In this document: piece after piece, positions 39,623 through 48,850 of the stretch
Layout: the number at the start of each line of letters is the position of its first letter
How positions within the stretch are numbered: the stretch's first letter is position 1
Source of the DNA: Oscillibacter sp.
GTDB lineage: Bacteria > Bacillota > Clostridia > Oscillospirales > Oscillospiraceae
Length of the DNA stretch: 64,000 nucleotides
Assembly (NCBI GenBank): GCA_022797935.1
Contig: JAAWLO010000001.1
Coordinates: forward strand, 1-64,000
Reading direction: 5' to 3'
The notes under the pieces: generated by a model
Seen by the model: the letters and a program-made list of their open reading frames with translations, nothing else
The model's database searches: none
Told to the model about the DNA's origin: nothing
Translations under genes and position numbers: made by a program

Positions 39623-40339
39623 ATGGGTTTATTTGACTTTCTGAAACGGCACAAAAGCCCGCCCCCGGCAGAGGAGACCCCGCCGCCTCCAGCAGAAAAG
39701 CAGCCGGAGGGTCCGCCTCCCGAGCTCTACGACGGAATGCGCATTGAGGTCATGACGCCGGAAAATCACCTTCTCTATGTAGGACGGCTGAAAATCTACA
39801 GCGCCAGCATTCTGGAGATCCGCTCCGAGTCCGACGGGGAACTCCCCCGGGCCCTGTATAAGCAGGCGGTGAAGCTGCGGGGCTTCCAGCGCAATTCCGA
39901 AGCCTTCACCCTCAACGGCACCATCTGTCACAGCAGCCCGGCCTTCTGGCATGTGGAAAACATCCGCTTCCTTCAGCGGGAAGACCAGCGCAGCTTCTTC
40001 CGGCAGAACACAGACACAGAGGCCACCTTTGTCCTGGATGGGCACTGGCCCGACGAGGCGGTCCCCTGCCGGATTCTGGATCTCAGCGCCGGCGGCCTCC
40101 GGATTACCACCAAGGAGCAGCTTCCGGTAGGTTCTATCTTCCACATCTCCACGGCCCTTTTGGAAAATGAGGACCCCTTTACCATCACCTGTCAGATTCG
40201 CCGTGCTGCCGAACAGCAGATGGGCAGCTTTGAGTATGGCTGTCAGTTTATTGGCCTGCCTCCCAAAGACCAGGAACGGCTGCTGCAAGTCATTTTTGTA
40301 CTCCAGCGGAAAATGCTTCAGGCCCGCCGGGATTTCTGA
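39623..40339 (+). CDS. PilZ domain protein (second)
   Basis: QRSFFRQN (RxxxR) and LDLSAGGLRI (DxSxxG); YcgR-like N-terminal region. Confidence 0.88.
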   Translation: MGLFDFLKRHKSPPPAEETPPPPAEKQPEGPPPELYDGMRIEVMTPENHLLYVGRLKIYSASILEIRSESDGELPRALYKQAVKLRGFQRNSEAFTLNGTICHSSPAFWHVENIRFLQREDQRSFFRQNTDTEATFVLDGHWPDEAVPCRILDLSAGGLRITTKEQLPVGSIFHISTALLENEDPFTITCQIRRAAEQQMGSFEYGCQFIGLPPKDQERLLQVIFVLQRKMLQARRDF

Positions 40340-40355
40340 ATCCCGCTCATGATTT

Positions 40356-40399
40356 GTCCCCCCTCGGAAGTACTGTACTTCCAAGGGGGGACGTTTTTT
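40356..40399 (+). terminator. Strong intrinsic terminator after second PilZ gene
   Basis: GTCCCCCCTcGGAAGTActgTACTTCCaAGGGGGGACGTTTTTT. Confidence 0.9.
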
Positions 40400-40462
40400 C
40401 CGGGTTAAAAGCCTTTGTAATTGGAAATAATTCCCTTTACTTTCATTTGGGAGGAACCGCCT

Positions 40463-41902
40463 ATGTCTGTTGCCTTCTCATCCTTCTGCACCGCCACACC
40501 GGCGGGCTTCGAGACGCTGCGCCGCTGTGTCGACCGCTGCGGCCAGCAGGGCCGGAGCTACGAATTCCAGGATTGCCAAATGCCGGACGGCTGCGTTCCC
40601 CAGAAAGCCGTATTGGGCTTTTTGCAGCGGAACAGCGGCTATCTGCTCTACTGGCGGCCTGCGGTGGTCTACCGGGGAGACAGTCCCCTGCTGGCAGCCC
40701 TCTTTGCCCGAAGTGTCTGGCGTTTTGAGCGTTACGACCTTCTCTGTGCCCGCCTGCAGGCTCTGAGCCGGGAAGCCGCTCCTGTTCCGGCTTTCCGTCC
40801 GCCTCCCTTTCCCGCAGAGGAACCCAAAACCGCTGCCAAACCGAAACCCCAGCCGGAACTTTTGACCCAGGCGGCCGTTTGGCCTCTCCTGTACCGCCGC
40901 CTGCGCCAAGAGCTCAGTCAATCCGTGCTTGGCCAGGAGCGGGCTGTGGAGGCCGCCGCCTTCCGGCTTTACAGCCACGCAGGCAAACGCAGTCCCGCCC
41001 GTCCCCTCTCCCTGATCTTCCATGGTCCCACCGGCGTAGGGAAATCGGAACTGGGAAAGGCCCTGGCTCCCGCTTTGGAGCGCTGCTGCGGAAAACGATA
41101 TCAGTTTGTCTGGACAGAGCTGAACACCTTCACTGAGGCCCATTCCGTCCACCGCCTCACCGGCGCGCCGCCGGGCTATGTGGGCTATGAGGACCAGCCG
41201 GTCTTTGAAGCTGTACGCCAGAACCCTTGGACGGTTTTCATGTTCGACGAGCTGGAAAAGGCCCACCCGGAGGTGCTGAAGGTCTTCATGTCCATCCTGG
41301 ACGAGGGCCGTGCCACAGCCCGGAAAGCCGGCGAAAAGGGAGAGCGGGAATTGGATTTCCGGCACTGTATTTTCGTTTTCACCACCAACGCAGACCTGAC
41401 AGCAGCGGGAGACCGTCCCCTGGGCTTCTGCGGCCAGCGCTCTTCTGCCAAACCAGCTGAAACTGCGCCAAGCGCCAACCCAGCCGAACTGGCGGAGCGC
41501 CTCTTCCAGGAAAACGAAGAAGCACGCCGGGCAATGGTGCGCCACGGCGTGCTTCCGGAAATCGCGGGCCGCTTCAGCGGCATCATTGGCTTTCAGCGCT
41601 TGGAGGACGAGGCCCGTCAGGCCGTCACCGTCAAGCAGATTACGGCTCTGGGCCGGGAGTACGGTCTGGACATTGTCCAGGTGGAGGCAAGCACTGCCCG
41701 GGCTTTGACGCCGGGGAAAGATGCTCTTTCCGTACGCTCCTCCGTCTGTGTACTGGAGAGTCTGCTGGCCCCCCTCTTCACGGCGGCTTCCGGTCAGACC
41801 GCTTACCGCCTTGCCGGAACGCCGCCGGGGGCCCTTCAGTTGATGGCGGTCTCTTCCAGCTCCAGTTCCCGCACGCGGTTGTTCAGCACATCCAGCACGT
41901 AG
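40463..41902 (+). CDS. AAA+ ATPase of the Clp/Hsp100 type with unknown N-terminal domain
   Basis: FHGPTGVGKSELGKAL, VFMFDELEKAHPEVLKVFMSILDEG, GAPPGYVGYED pore-like loop; only one AAA module. Confidence 0.9.
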   Translation: MSVAFSSFCTATPAGFETLRRCVDRCGQQGRSYEFQDCQMPDGCVPQKAVLGFLQRNSGYLLYWRPAVVYRGDSPLLAALFARSVWRFERYDLLCARLQALSREAAPVPAFRPPPFPAEEPKTAAKPKPQPELLTQAAVWPLLYRRLRQELSQSVLGQERAVEAAAFRLYSHAGKRSPARPLSLIFHGPTGVGKSELGKALAPALERCCGKRYQFVWTELNTFTEAHSVHRLTGAPPGYVGYEDQPVFEAVRQNPWTVFMFDELEKAHPEVLKVFMSILDEGRATARKAGEKGERELDFRHCIFVFTTNADLTAAGDRPLGFCGQRSSAKPAETAPSANPAELAERLFQENEEARRAMVRHGVLPEIAGRFSGIIGFQRLEDEARQAVTVKQITALGREYGLDIVQVEASTARALTPGKDALSVRSSVCVLESLLAPLFTAASGQTAYRLAGTPPGALQLMAVSSSSSSRTRLFSTSST

Positions 41903-43083
41903 GCCCGGCCATCGGCGGAGAGGAAATAGTTTCCGGCAATCTGGCCATCCTGGTCATAGATATTCACCCGCATACAGGGACTGCCTTCAATCAGCACAGA
42001 GCCCTCCTGGGGCATCAGCTCATAAACATCCATGCTCTCTCCCGGCAAACCCAGGGCGGAGGGATGCAGCGCCCGGAGATCCGAGACGCTCCAACGATGG
42101 GTTCCCGACGGCGCCGTGGTTTCCGGCTTGGGATCCCGCACCTGGCCTTCCGGCATATCCAAGGTGACGGTGCAAGTGGTCCCTGTCCAGCTCAGCAGCA
42201 GGGACTGCACGCCGCCCTCCTCCGGCAGGTTTCGGGCCAGCTGGACACTGCCGGAGGCCTGTTCTTCCTCAAACACCGGCGGGTCAATCCGCAGCAGGGT
42301 TTCATCCACCACAGAGAAACCGGCGTCTGCCGTCGTCATCACAGCCGCATAGGCCGCAATCAGGTCCCGGGGATTTTGAAGGCCCTCATAGCGGTAGAGA
42401 ATCTGGGGGAAATCCTCCGTCTCTTCCGCGGGAGGCGGCGCTTCCTCTTCCGTTTCTCCCTCCTGCGCTTCATCCTGCGCTTCGTCCTGCTCCCCGTCCT
42501 CCTGCTGCTCTTCTTCCGGCGGTTTTTCCGGCTCCGGAATTACCTCTTCCTGATAGACCACCACTTCCGTACCCCACACAGGCAGAGCCACAATTTTCAG
42601 CTCATTGAGTACGTATTCCGTAGGAATCTCGATGGGGGCCTGGACCGCCTCTTTGTCTTTTCCGCCCCGCAGGAAAAAGAAGACTCCGACGCCAACCACC
42701 ACTGCTGCGGCAGCCGCTCCAATCAAGATCAGTTTCTTTTTGCTCTTCTTGGGAGGGGCCTCGCCCTCCTCCAGCTCCATTTCCACCCCGCCGCCTTTGG
42801 CCGTAGCCTTTGCGGCAGCTTTGGCCATGGCTTTGGCCTTCTTCTCCTCCGCCTTCTGCGCGGCGGCTTTGGCCTTCTCCGCGGTGCGCTCCGCCTTCTT
42901 GGCCACATTTGCGGCCTTTTTTTCCGCATTTTTCGAGATCTTTTCGGCCCGTTTTTCCGCCTGCGCCGCCTGCTTCTGGGCAACTTTTTCCGCCCGTTCG
43001 CTGACCGCCTGCACCTGCTGTGCAGCCTTTGCGGCCTTGCGCTCGGCCTTTTGGATCATCTTATCTGCCTTATCCTGTTTCAA
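41836..43083 (-). CDS. Bitopic membrane protein with Ala/Lys-rich coiled-coil N-terminus and acidic extracytoplasmic linker
   Basis: KAERKAAKAAQQVQ..KAEEKKAKAMAKAAAKATAKG, TM LILIGAAAAAVVVGVGVFFFL, E/Q/P-rich linker, globular C-terminus. Confidence 0.88.
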   Translation of the reverse strand: MKQDKADKMIQKAERKAAKAAQQVQAVSERAEKVAQKQAAQAEKRAEKISKNAEKKAANVAKKAERTAEKAKAAAQKAEEKKAKAMAKAAAKATAKGGGVEMELEEGEAPPKKSKKKLILIGAAAAAVVVGVGVFFFLRGGKDKEAVQAPIEIPTEYVLNELKIVALPVWGTEVVVYQEEVIPEPEKPPEEEQQEDGEQDEAQDEAQEGETEEEAPPPAEETEDFPQILYRYEGLQNPRDLIAAYAAVMTTADAGFSVVDETLLRIDPPVFEEEQASGSVQLARNLPEEGGVQSLLLSWTGTTCTVTLDMPEGQVRDPKPETTAPSGTHRWSVSDLRALHPSALGLPGESMDVYELMPQEGSVLIEGSPCMRVNIYDQDGQIAGNYFLSADGRAYVLDVLNNRVRELELEETAIN

Positions 43084-43131
43084 CGCTTCACTCTCCTATA
43101 TTTCAGCCCAAACGCCGTTCAGACGCGTTCC

Positions 43132-45078
43132 TCACCGGATGGTAATCGTATCCCGATCCCGCACCGGCTCGGTAAAGCCGCACTCCACGCCGTTCACCGT
43201 CAGATGTACCGGCCCTTCCAGCTTCTCAAAATCCACGCCGGAACGCTCCAGCAGATCCATCAGAAAATAAGGCTGGCCATTTTCCTTGGGCTGAAGCACC
43301 ATGGGTTTGCCATTTAGGATAATCTCCACTTCTCGTTTGCGGATCAGCGGCTTCGGCGGGGGAACAGGGGCTGGCTTTGCCGGAACCGTAATTTCCGGCG
43401 GCGCCTCTGGGGCGGCAGAAACCGCTGGCGGCGTCTCTGGAACAGACTGCATTTCCGGTGCCGGCGGCGGAACCGCCGCCGCTGCCTTTCCGGCAGGCCC
43501 CTCCAAGGTCAGGATCACGTCCCCTGTCCGGAGAGCTGCGTCCAGCCGTCCCTCTTGGTTGTTCACCAGAACCCGGCCCCGGAAGTCCTTACCCAGCACT
43601 TCCCTCAGGGTCTTAGCCGCGTCCGCACCGCTGCGGGCAGGCTGGAAGCGGATGCTGTCCCCGGCGTGGACCACCGTGGTAATTGCCGCCTCCTCATCAT
43701 TGACCTGCAGGATCGCCGGTGCGGCCGGCTCGCCCCGGAAGACCATGTGCCGTCCATTGAGGGTGACGCTGAGATTCTTTCCGGACCGGCCCAACATATC
43801 CGCGTATGTATAGCCATTCATCAGCAGAATATCCCGCAGAGTCAGCACACCGCTGCGGAAGAGCTTGGCGGTTTCGCCGTTCAGGGTGATCACATAGCTG
43901 TCATTCAGAAGCCCCAGGGCGGCGGACACGGCAATACCCAAGGGCGTGGCCAACTCCGGGTTATTCAGGTCCATCTCATCCGAAAAGGCGCTCTTATTGT
44001 AATTGCTCCCGGCAACCGCCACCCGCCGTTCCTCGATTCCCAGACTGGCTGCAACCTTTTCCCGCAGTCCATCCAGTTTGCTGCCGCCGCCCGCCAAAAA
44101 CAGCGCTGACGGCGGTCCGCCGTTGAGCTGAGACACCTGCGCGGCAATGGCCTCCGCCAGACGTCCCATGGGTTCCTGAATGGCCGCCCGAAGCGCGTCC
44201 TGGGAGACGGTGTTTTCCAATCCCAAAATGTCTGTATAGACCGCTTCCGGCTTCTCCCCCAGATTCCGCTTCAGCTCTTCAGCTGTCTGAAAATCCACCA
44301 GGAAGGCCCGCATCAGCGCCTCGGTGATTTCGTCTCCGGCGATGGTGGCCATGGTATAGCCTGTGACGCTGCCGTCCCGGCAGACGGCAATATCCGTCGT
44401 GCCTGCGCCGATATCCACCAACGCCAAATTCAAAAGCCGCAGTTCCGCAGGAATGGCAGCATTCATGGCGGCAATGGGCTCCAAGGTTAAACTGGCCACC
44501 TGAAGACCCGCTGCACGCATGGCCGCATAGAGGCTCTCCACCACTTCACCGGGAAGGAAGGTTGCCACCACGTCCGCCTCTGCCAGCTTGCCGCTATGGT
44601 CCAGGAGAGAGCTGAGAGGATAATTATCCAACCGGTACTGGGCCACGGTGTAACCCACCATGAAGAACTGCCGCCGGGCCTCTTCCTCCATCTGCAGGGA
44701 CTCCTCAGCAGCGGAAAGGGCGCCGGCCTCCAGGCGGCTGATGAGCTCGGGACCAATGGTCTTCTCCTCGCTTAAATCCAGGGAGAAGCTGCCTCCCTGG
44801 GTTCGCAGGGCCCGCCCGGCAGCTGCTACGCAGACCCGCTCCAGGCGGACGCCCAGACGCTCCTCCAGCCGTTCGGTCACTGTTCGGGCCAGTGTGCCCA
44901 CCTGCTGGATATTGTCAATCTGCCCATCCAGCATGGCCCGGCTGCTGTGCTCCGCCATCTCCATGTCCAGGGCCTTGAAGCGCCCGCCGGAGGTCTTCCC
45001 CACGATACCGACCACGCTCCGTGTGCCAATATCCAGGGCGAAAATCGTGTCCCGGTCCTGTGCTCTGTATTCCGTCAT
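43132..45078 (-). CDS. FtsA-like actin-fold ATPase with C-terminal beta-grasp-like repeats
   Basis: TIFALDIGTRSVVGIVG, LALVDIGAGTTDIAVCRDGSVTGYTMATIAGDEIT, LFLAGGGSKLDGL; C-term VEIILNGKPMVL..VHLTVNGVECGFTEPVRDRDTITI. Confidence 0.88.
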   Translation of the reverse strand: MTEYRAQDRDTIFALDIGTRSVVGIVGKTSGGRFKALDMEMAEHSSRAMLDGQIDNIQQVGTLARTVTERLEERLGVRLERVCVAAAGRALRTQGGSFSLDLSEEKTIGPELISRLEAGALSAAEESLQMEEEARRQFFMVGYTVAQYRLDNYPLSSLLDHSGKLAEADVVATFLPGEVVESLYAAMRAAGLQVASLTLEPIAAMNAAIPAELRLLNLALVDIGAGTTDIAVCRDGSVTGYTMATIAGDEITEALMRAFLVDFQTAEELKRNLGEKPEAVYTDILGLENTVSQDALRAAIQEPMGRLAEAIAAQVSQLNGGPPSALFLAGGGSKLDGLREKVAASLGIEERRVAVAGSNYNKSAFSDEMDLNNPELATPLGIAVSAALGLLNDSYVITLNGETAKLFRSGVLTLRDILLMNGYTYADMLGRSGKNLSVTLNGRHMVFRGEPAAPAILQVNDEEAAITTVVHAGDSIRFQPARSGADAAKTLREVLGKDFRGRVLVNNQEGRLDAALRTGDVILTLEGPAGKAAAAVPPPAPEMQSVPETPPAVSAAPEAPPEITVPAKPAPVPPPKPLIRKREVEIILNGKPMVLQPKENGQPYFLMDLLERSGVDFEKLEGPVHLTVNGVECGFTEPVRDRDTITIR

Positions 45079-45248
45079 TTCGTGCTCCTCCTATTGTCCG
45101 GTCTCGCGCAAATGATGCCAGAAGGCGGCAGAAACCGCCCTCTGGCACCATGGGATTCTCTGCCAGTGCGGCAAGGCGCATGGCCCATGCCCGCTAGCTG
45201 CTTCGCACCTCGGGGAAGGATCCGCGCGATGAGATGGGACTGGCGCGC

Positions 45249-47060
45249 TTAATACTTGCTGAAGGGATTGGAGGCCCCAGCCTCGTAACCGCCGTCATAG
45301 CCGCCCGCGTCATAGCTCTCCGGCTCAAGGTCCACCCGGGGTGCGGCGGAAGCGGCAGAAGCGGCGGAAAACTGGCCGCCATCTTCCCGAAGGGTAAATT
45401 TGCTCATCAGGCTCTTCATAAGATTGGCCTGGCTGTTCAGCTCCTCACTGGCGGCAGCAGACTCCTCGCTGGTGGCAGAGTTGGTCTGAACCACAGAAGA
45501 AATCTGGTCAATCCCCTCGGTAACCTGAGAGATGGCCTCGGACTCGGACTCCACGGCCCGGGTGATCTCCTGAATGGCCTCCATGGACAGTTTGGTGGCT
45601 TCCACAGTCTTGCTCAGAGAGTCGGACACCTTCTTGACGATGTCGCCGCCCTCCTGAACCGAATCAATGGAACGGTCGATCAATTCCTTGGTCGCCTTGG
45701 CAGCCTGGTCAGACTTGGTGGCCAGATTCCGCACCTCGTCCGCAACCACGGCGAAGCCCTTACCGGCGCTGCCCGCCCGGGCAGCCTCCACGGCGGCATT
45801 CAGAGCCAGAATATTGGTCTGGAAGGCAATGTTCTCGATCGTCGCAATAATCTTACTGATCTCCTGCGAAGAGACGGAAATCTTCTCCATGGCCTTGACC
45901 ATTTCATCCATGTAGTCGGCGCTCTCCCGCACCCGGACATCGGACTTCTGGGAATGTTCCATAGCGCTCTCGCTGCGCTGGGCGTTCTTCTGAGAGTTCT
46001 GGGAGATGTCGGCAATGGTGGCGGAGAGCTCTTCCACAGCGCTGGCCTGCTCCGTAGCACCCTGAGCCAGAGCTTGGGCACCGGTGGAAACCTGCTCCGC
46101 TCCGGCAGAAACCTGCTCGGCACTGAGGCTGATCTGAGCCAGCGTATCGCTGAGGTTGCGGTTGATGACGCGAATGGAGCTCAGCAGGGAGCTCAGCGCA
46201 CCCACATACAGCTTCTCTTCATGAGACCGGCAATTAAAGTTTCCGCTGCCCATCTCATCCAGAAGGCGGCAGGTATCACCGATGACACCGGTAAGCACCG
46301 TCTGGCTGGTCCGCAGGGCTTTGCACATATCTCCAATCTCGTTGGAGCTCTCAAATTCTACGTCAATATTGAGGTTGCCCTCGCTGAAGCCGATCAGGGC
46401 CTTATGGACCTGCCGCAGAGGTGTGAGGATATTCTTCATGATCTTCAGGTTCAGCGCGATGACGTAAATAGTCGCCAGAAGCAGCACTGCAACAATAATC
46501 ACGATGGTCCAGAACACCATCCGCTCCTGACTTTCCACAGTCTTATTCATCTGATTGGTCAGAGCGTCATCAATGCTTTGCGCAGAAGAGGCCATCGCAT
46601 TCAGGCGCGGCGTGCAGTCATTGATGATCAGACTCACAGCCTCCTGTCCCCGGCCAGCATTTACAGCCGCAATGATAGGGGGAACTTCATTCTTCCAATC
46701 GTTGACTGCCTGAATATACTCGTTAATCTGATTATCCTTCAGAGGATTGAGCTCCTGAAGTTCTGCCAGGTCTGCCTCCAGAATAGCCACAACCTCGTTG
46801 ACCCGTGCCTCCAGGGCGCTGTTATTGGAAGATCCTGTCTGCAGTGCCATATCCCGCACGTTCCGTGCGCCGATGTTGGCATACATCCGGCATTCGGTAA
46901 TCAGCTGGCTGGCCCGGACCTCTTCATTGATGATCCGGCGATACTGGTTGCTCTGAGAGCTCAGGGTAAACAGGGTAAACACTGTGATGATCACTGAGAC
47001 AACAATGGTCGTGCCGAAGCCCAGCGCCAAACTCTTTCTGAGTTTCATGTTCTTGAGCAT
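45249..47060 (-). CDS. Methyl-accepting chemotaxis protein
   Basis: Two TMs, HAMP-like, [43 protein letters not shown] hairpin tip. Confidence 0.97.
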   Translation of the reverse strand: MLKNMKLRKSLALGFGTTIVVSVIITVFTLFTLSSQSNQYRRIINEEVRASQLITECRMYANIGARNVRDMALQTGSSNNSALEARVNEVVAILEADLAELQELNPLKDNQINEYIQAVNDWKNEVPPIIAAVNAGRGQEAVSLIINDCTPRLNAMASSAQSIDDALTNQMNKTVESQERMVFWTIVIIVAVLLLATIYVIALNLKIMKNILTPLRQVHKALIGFSEGNLNIDVEFESSNEIGDMCKALRTSQTVLTGVIGDTCRLLDEMGSGNFNCRSHEEKLYVGALSSLLSSIRVINRNLSDTLAQISLSAEQVSAGAEQVSTGAQALAQGATEQASAVEELSATIADISQNSQKNAQRSESAMEHSQKSDVRVRESADYMDEMVKAMEKISVSSQEISKIIATIENIAFQTNILALNAAVEAARAGSAGKGFAVVADEVRNLATKSDQAAKATKELIDRSIDSVQEGGDIVKKVSDSLSKTVEATKLSMEAIQEITRAVESESEAISQVTEGIDQISSVVQTNSATSEESAAASEELNSQANLMKSLMSKFTLREDGGQFSAASAASAAPRVDLEPESYDAGGYDGGYEAGASNPFSKY

Positions 47061-47232
47061 ATTCGCTCCTCCTCTTTCTTGTTTCACTGAATTTTTGAAT
47101 CTATATCACCATCGGCTCCGCAATTCCAAATCGGGATCCTCTGCCATCGAATCTGCGTTTCTTTCCTTTTTCCGCTTTAACCGCAGCGGCGGATACAGGA
47201 AGTGACACACTCGCTAGCTATGAAAACAGATT

Positions 47233-47970
47233 TTAAATTACGTCGCCGTACCTTCCCTTCTTGACATCACCGAAAACCTTTCCGTCCACCAGTGTCACCA
47301 CTCTGCGGCGCAGAATGTTGACATAGCGGCTGGCGTGGGTCGCCATTATCACGGTTGTGCCCAGCCGGTTGACCTCCATCAGCAGCTGGAACATATCCCA
47401 GATGTTGTCATCGTCCAGGTTGGCAGTAATTTCGTCCAGAACCAGAATGGGGGGACTGTTGATGAGGGCCCGGGCCAGTTCCACCCGGCGGCACTCTCCC
47501 ACAGACATCTCTACGGGGTACTTCTTCTCCGATCCCCGCATCCCCACCAGGCCCAATACCTTTGCTACCCGCATAGCCACATGCTTATTGCTCTCAAAAC
47601 GCCGGCGGCCTACCTGCGCGGCTACCCAGAGATTTTCCTCCACCGTCATCTTGCGAATCAAGCTGTGCTCCTGCTGAACCTTGCCGAAGAGGATGGCCAT
47701 GCGGTTGTGGCTCCAGGGAATGAGTTTGGACAAATCCTTTTTATCCAGACAGACCATGCCTTTGTCCGGCCGGGCCTTTCCGGAGATCAAATCCAGCAGC
47801 GTACTTTTTCCGGCGCCGCTGCTGCCGATAATAAAGACAAACTCCCCCTGTTTGATGGTCAGGTCAATATCCTGTACGCCGATTTCGAAGCGTTTGCCCT
47901 TGTGCTCCTTCCGCTGCCGCCGGTCGTATTTATAAAGCTTTGTTACATTTTCCAGCGTAATCGTGGGCAT
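47233..47970 (-). CDS. FtsE-like ABC ATPase without an adjacent FtsX
   Basis: ITLENVTKLYKYD, FIIGSSGAGKSTLLDLI, ILVLDEITANLDDD, TTVIMATHA; atypical signature MSVGECRRVELARAL. Confidence 0.88.
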   Translation of the reverse strand: MPTITLENVTKLYKYDRRQRKEHKGKRFEIGVQDIDLTIKQGEFVFIIGSSGAGKSTLLDLISGKARPDKGMVCLDKKDLSKLIPWSHNRMAILFGKVQQEHSLIRKMTVEENLWVAAQVGRRRFESNKHVAMRVAKVLGLVGMRGSEKKYPVEMSVGECRRVELARALINSPPILVLDEITANLDDDNIWDMFQLLMEVNRLGTTVIMATHASRYVNILRRRVVTLVDGKVFGDVKKGRYGDVI

Positions 47971-48053
47971 AGGACCCTGCCTCCTGCATCGCTCTCCGCC
48001 TGTATTTGTGCGCGAAGGCGGAACCCCGGTCAAATTGGCCGGGGTTCCGGCAT

Positions 48054-48446
48054 TTACTGATATATCGATTTTTCTCGGGTCAGTTTCCGGTTCACGATCC
48101 GATCCAATTCTACCACCTGTTTCAAAATCCGCCCATTCAGGCTCACCTGCTCCGCAAGGGCGCGTTCCTCCTCCGCCTCTGCCGCAGCGCCCTTCAGAAG
48201 GCCCGCAAGTCGGGCGCCGTCCTCAGCGGAAAGCGCTCTTTGCTGCTGTTCCAAGGCCCGCTGGGCCTGGGCAAGGCGGTCAACCGGCTCCTGCCTCATA
48301 GCGACCAGCATCCGAATGGAGACTTCGTCATTGCGGTCTACCGCGTCCGCCAGCTGCCGGGTCAAATCCAGCGACTCATTCAGCGCGGTGTAGATTTTTT
48401 TCAGCTGGACATGGGCGTCCAGCAGTGCCGGCGCTTCCATAACCAC
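48054..48446 (-). CDS. FliT-like flagellar chaperone candidate
   Basis: ~130 aa all-helical protein directly downstream of fliS; FliT-like position only. Confidence 0.6.
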   Translation of the reverse strand: MVMEAPALLDAHVQLKKIYTALNESLDLTRQLADAVDRNDEVSIRMLVAMRQEPVDRLAQAQRALEQQQRALSAEDGARLAGLLKGAAAEAEEERALAEQVSLNGRILKQVVELDRIVNRKLTREKSIYQ

Positions 48447-48448
48447 CT

Positions 48449-48826
48449 CTACTTCCCAAAGTCTCCGCTCTTCTGGGCCTGACGGAAGGCATCCCGCAGC
48501 TCACCCACCATAGACTTCACGGGAGTAAGCACCTCTTTCCGCCGGCCGATTTTCACCCGTCCAAGCTCATATGTGAAATACTCATACAGCTGAGCCAGAT
48601 TCTTGCTGATGGGATATTGCCGGTCCAAGGTCCCGTCCAGATAGGCAATGATGTCGACAGCCCGTTGAACAGAGGCTTCAAAAACGGGGTAATCCTGCTT
48701 ATCCAGCATGATTTCCGCCTGGGAGAGGCGCTTATACAGCTCATCATAAAGCAGCAGCAGCAGCTCCCCCTGGGTCATGGTATTGATACTTTGCTGTTTA
48801 TATTGTTGGAAGCCCTTCATATCCAT
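48449..48826 (-). CDS. fliS: Flagellar export chaperone FliS
   Basis: YKQQSINTMTQGELLLLLYDELYKRLSQAEIML. Confidence 0.95.
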   Translation of the reverse strand: MDMKGFQQYKQQSINTMTQGELLLLLYDELYKRLSQAEIMLDKQDYPVFEASVQRAVDIIAYLDGTLDRQYPISKNLAQLYEYFTYELGRVKIGRRKEVLTPVKSMVGELRDAFRQAQKSGDFGK

Positions 48827-48850
48827 TGCCTGTGGATCACCGCCTTTTTA

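Noticed and set aside
35983-39654. 1223-aa minus-strand Gly/Ala/Val-rich ORF
   Set aside because: Antisense frame of the Big2/SLH gene; apparent repeats mirror the coding repeats.
45234-46997. 587-aa plus-strand ORF opposite the MCP
   Set aside because: Antisense shadow of a canonical MCP.
47109-47116. GCCGATGG upstream of the MCP as a sigma-28 -10
   Set aside because: No TAAA/TTAW-type -35 at 11-16 nt spacing.
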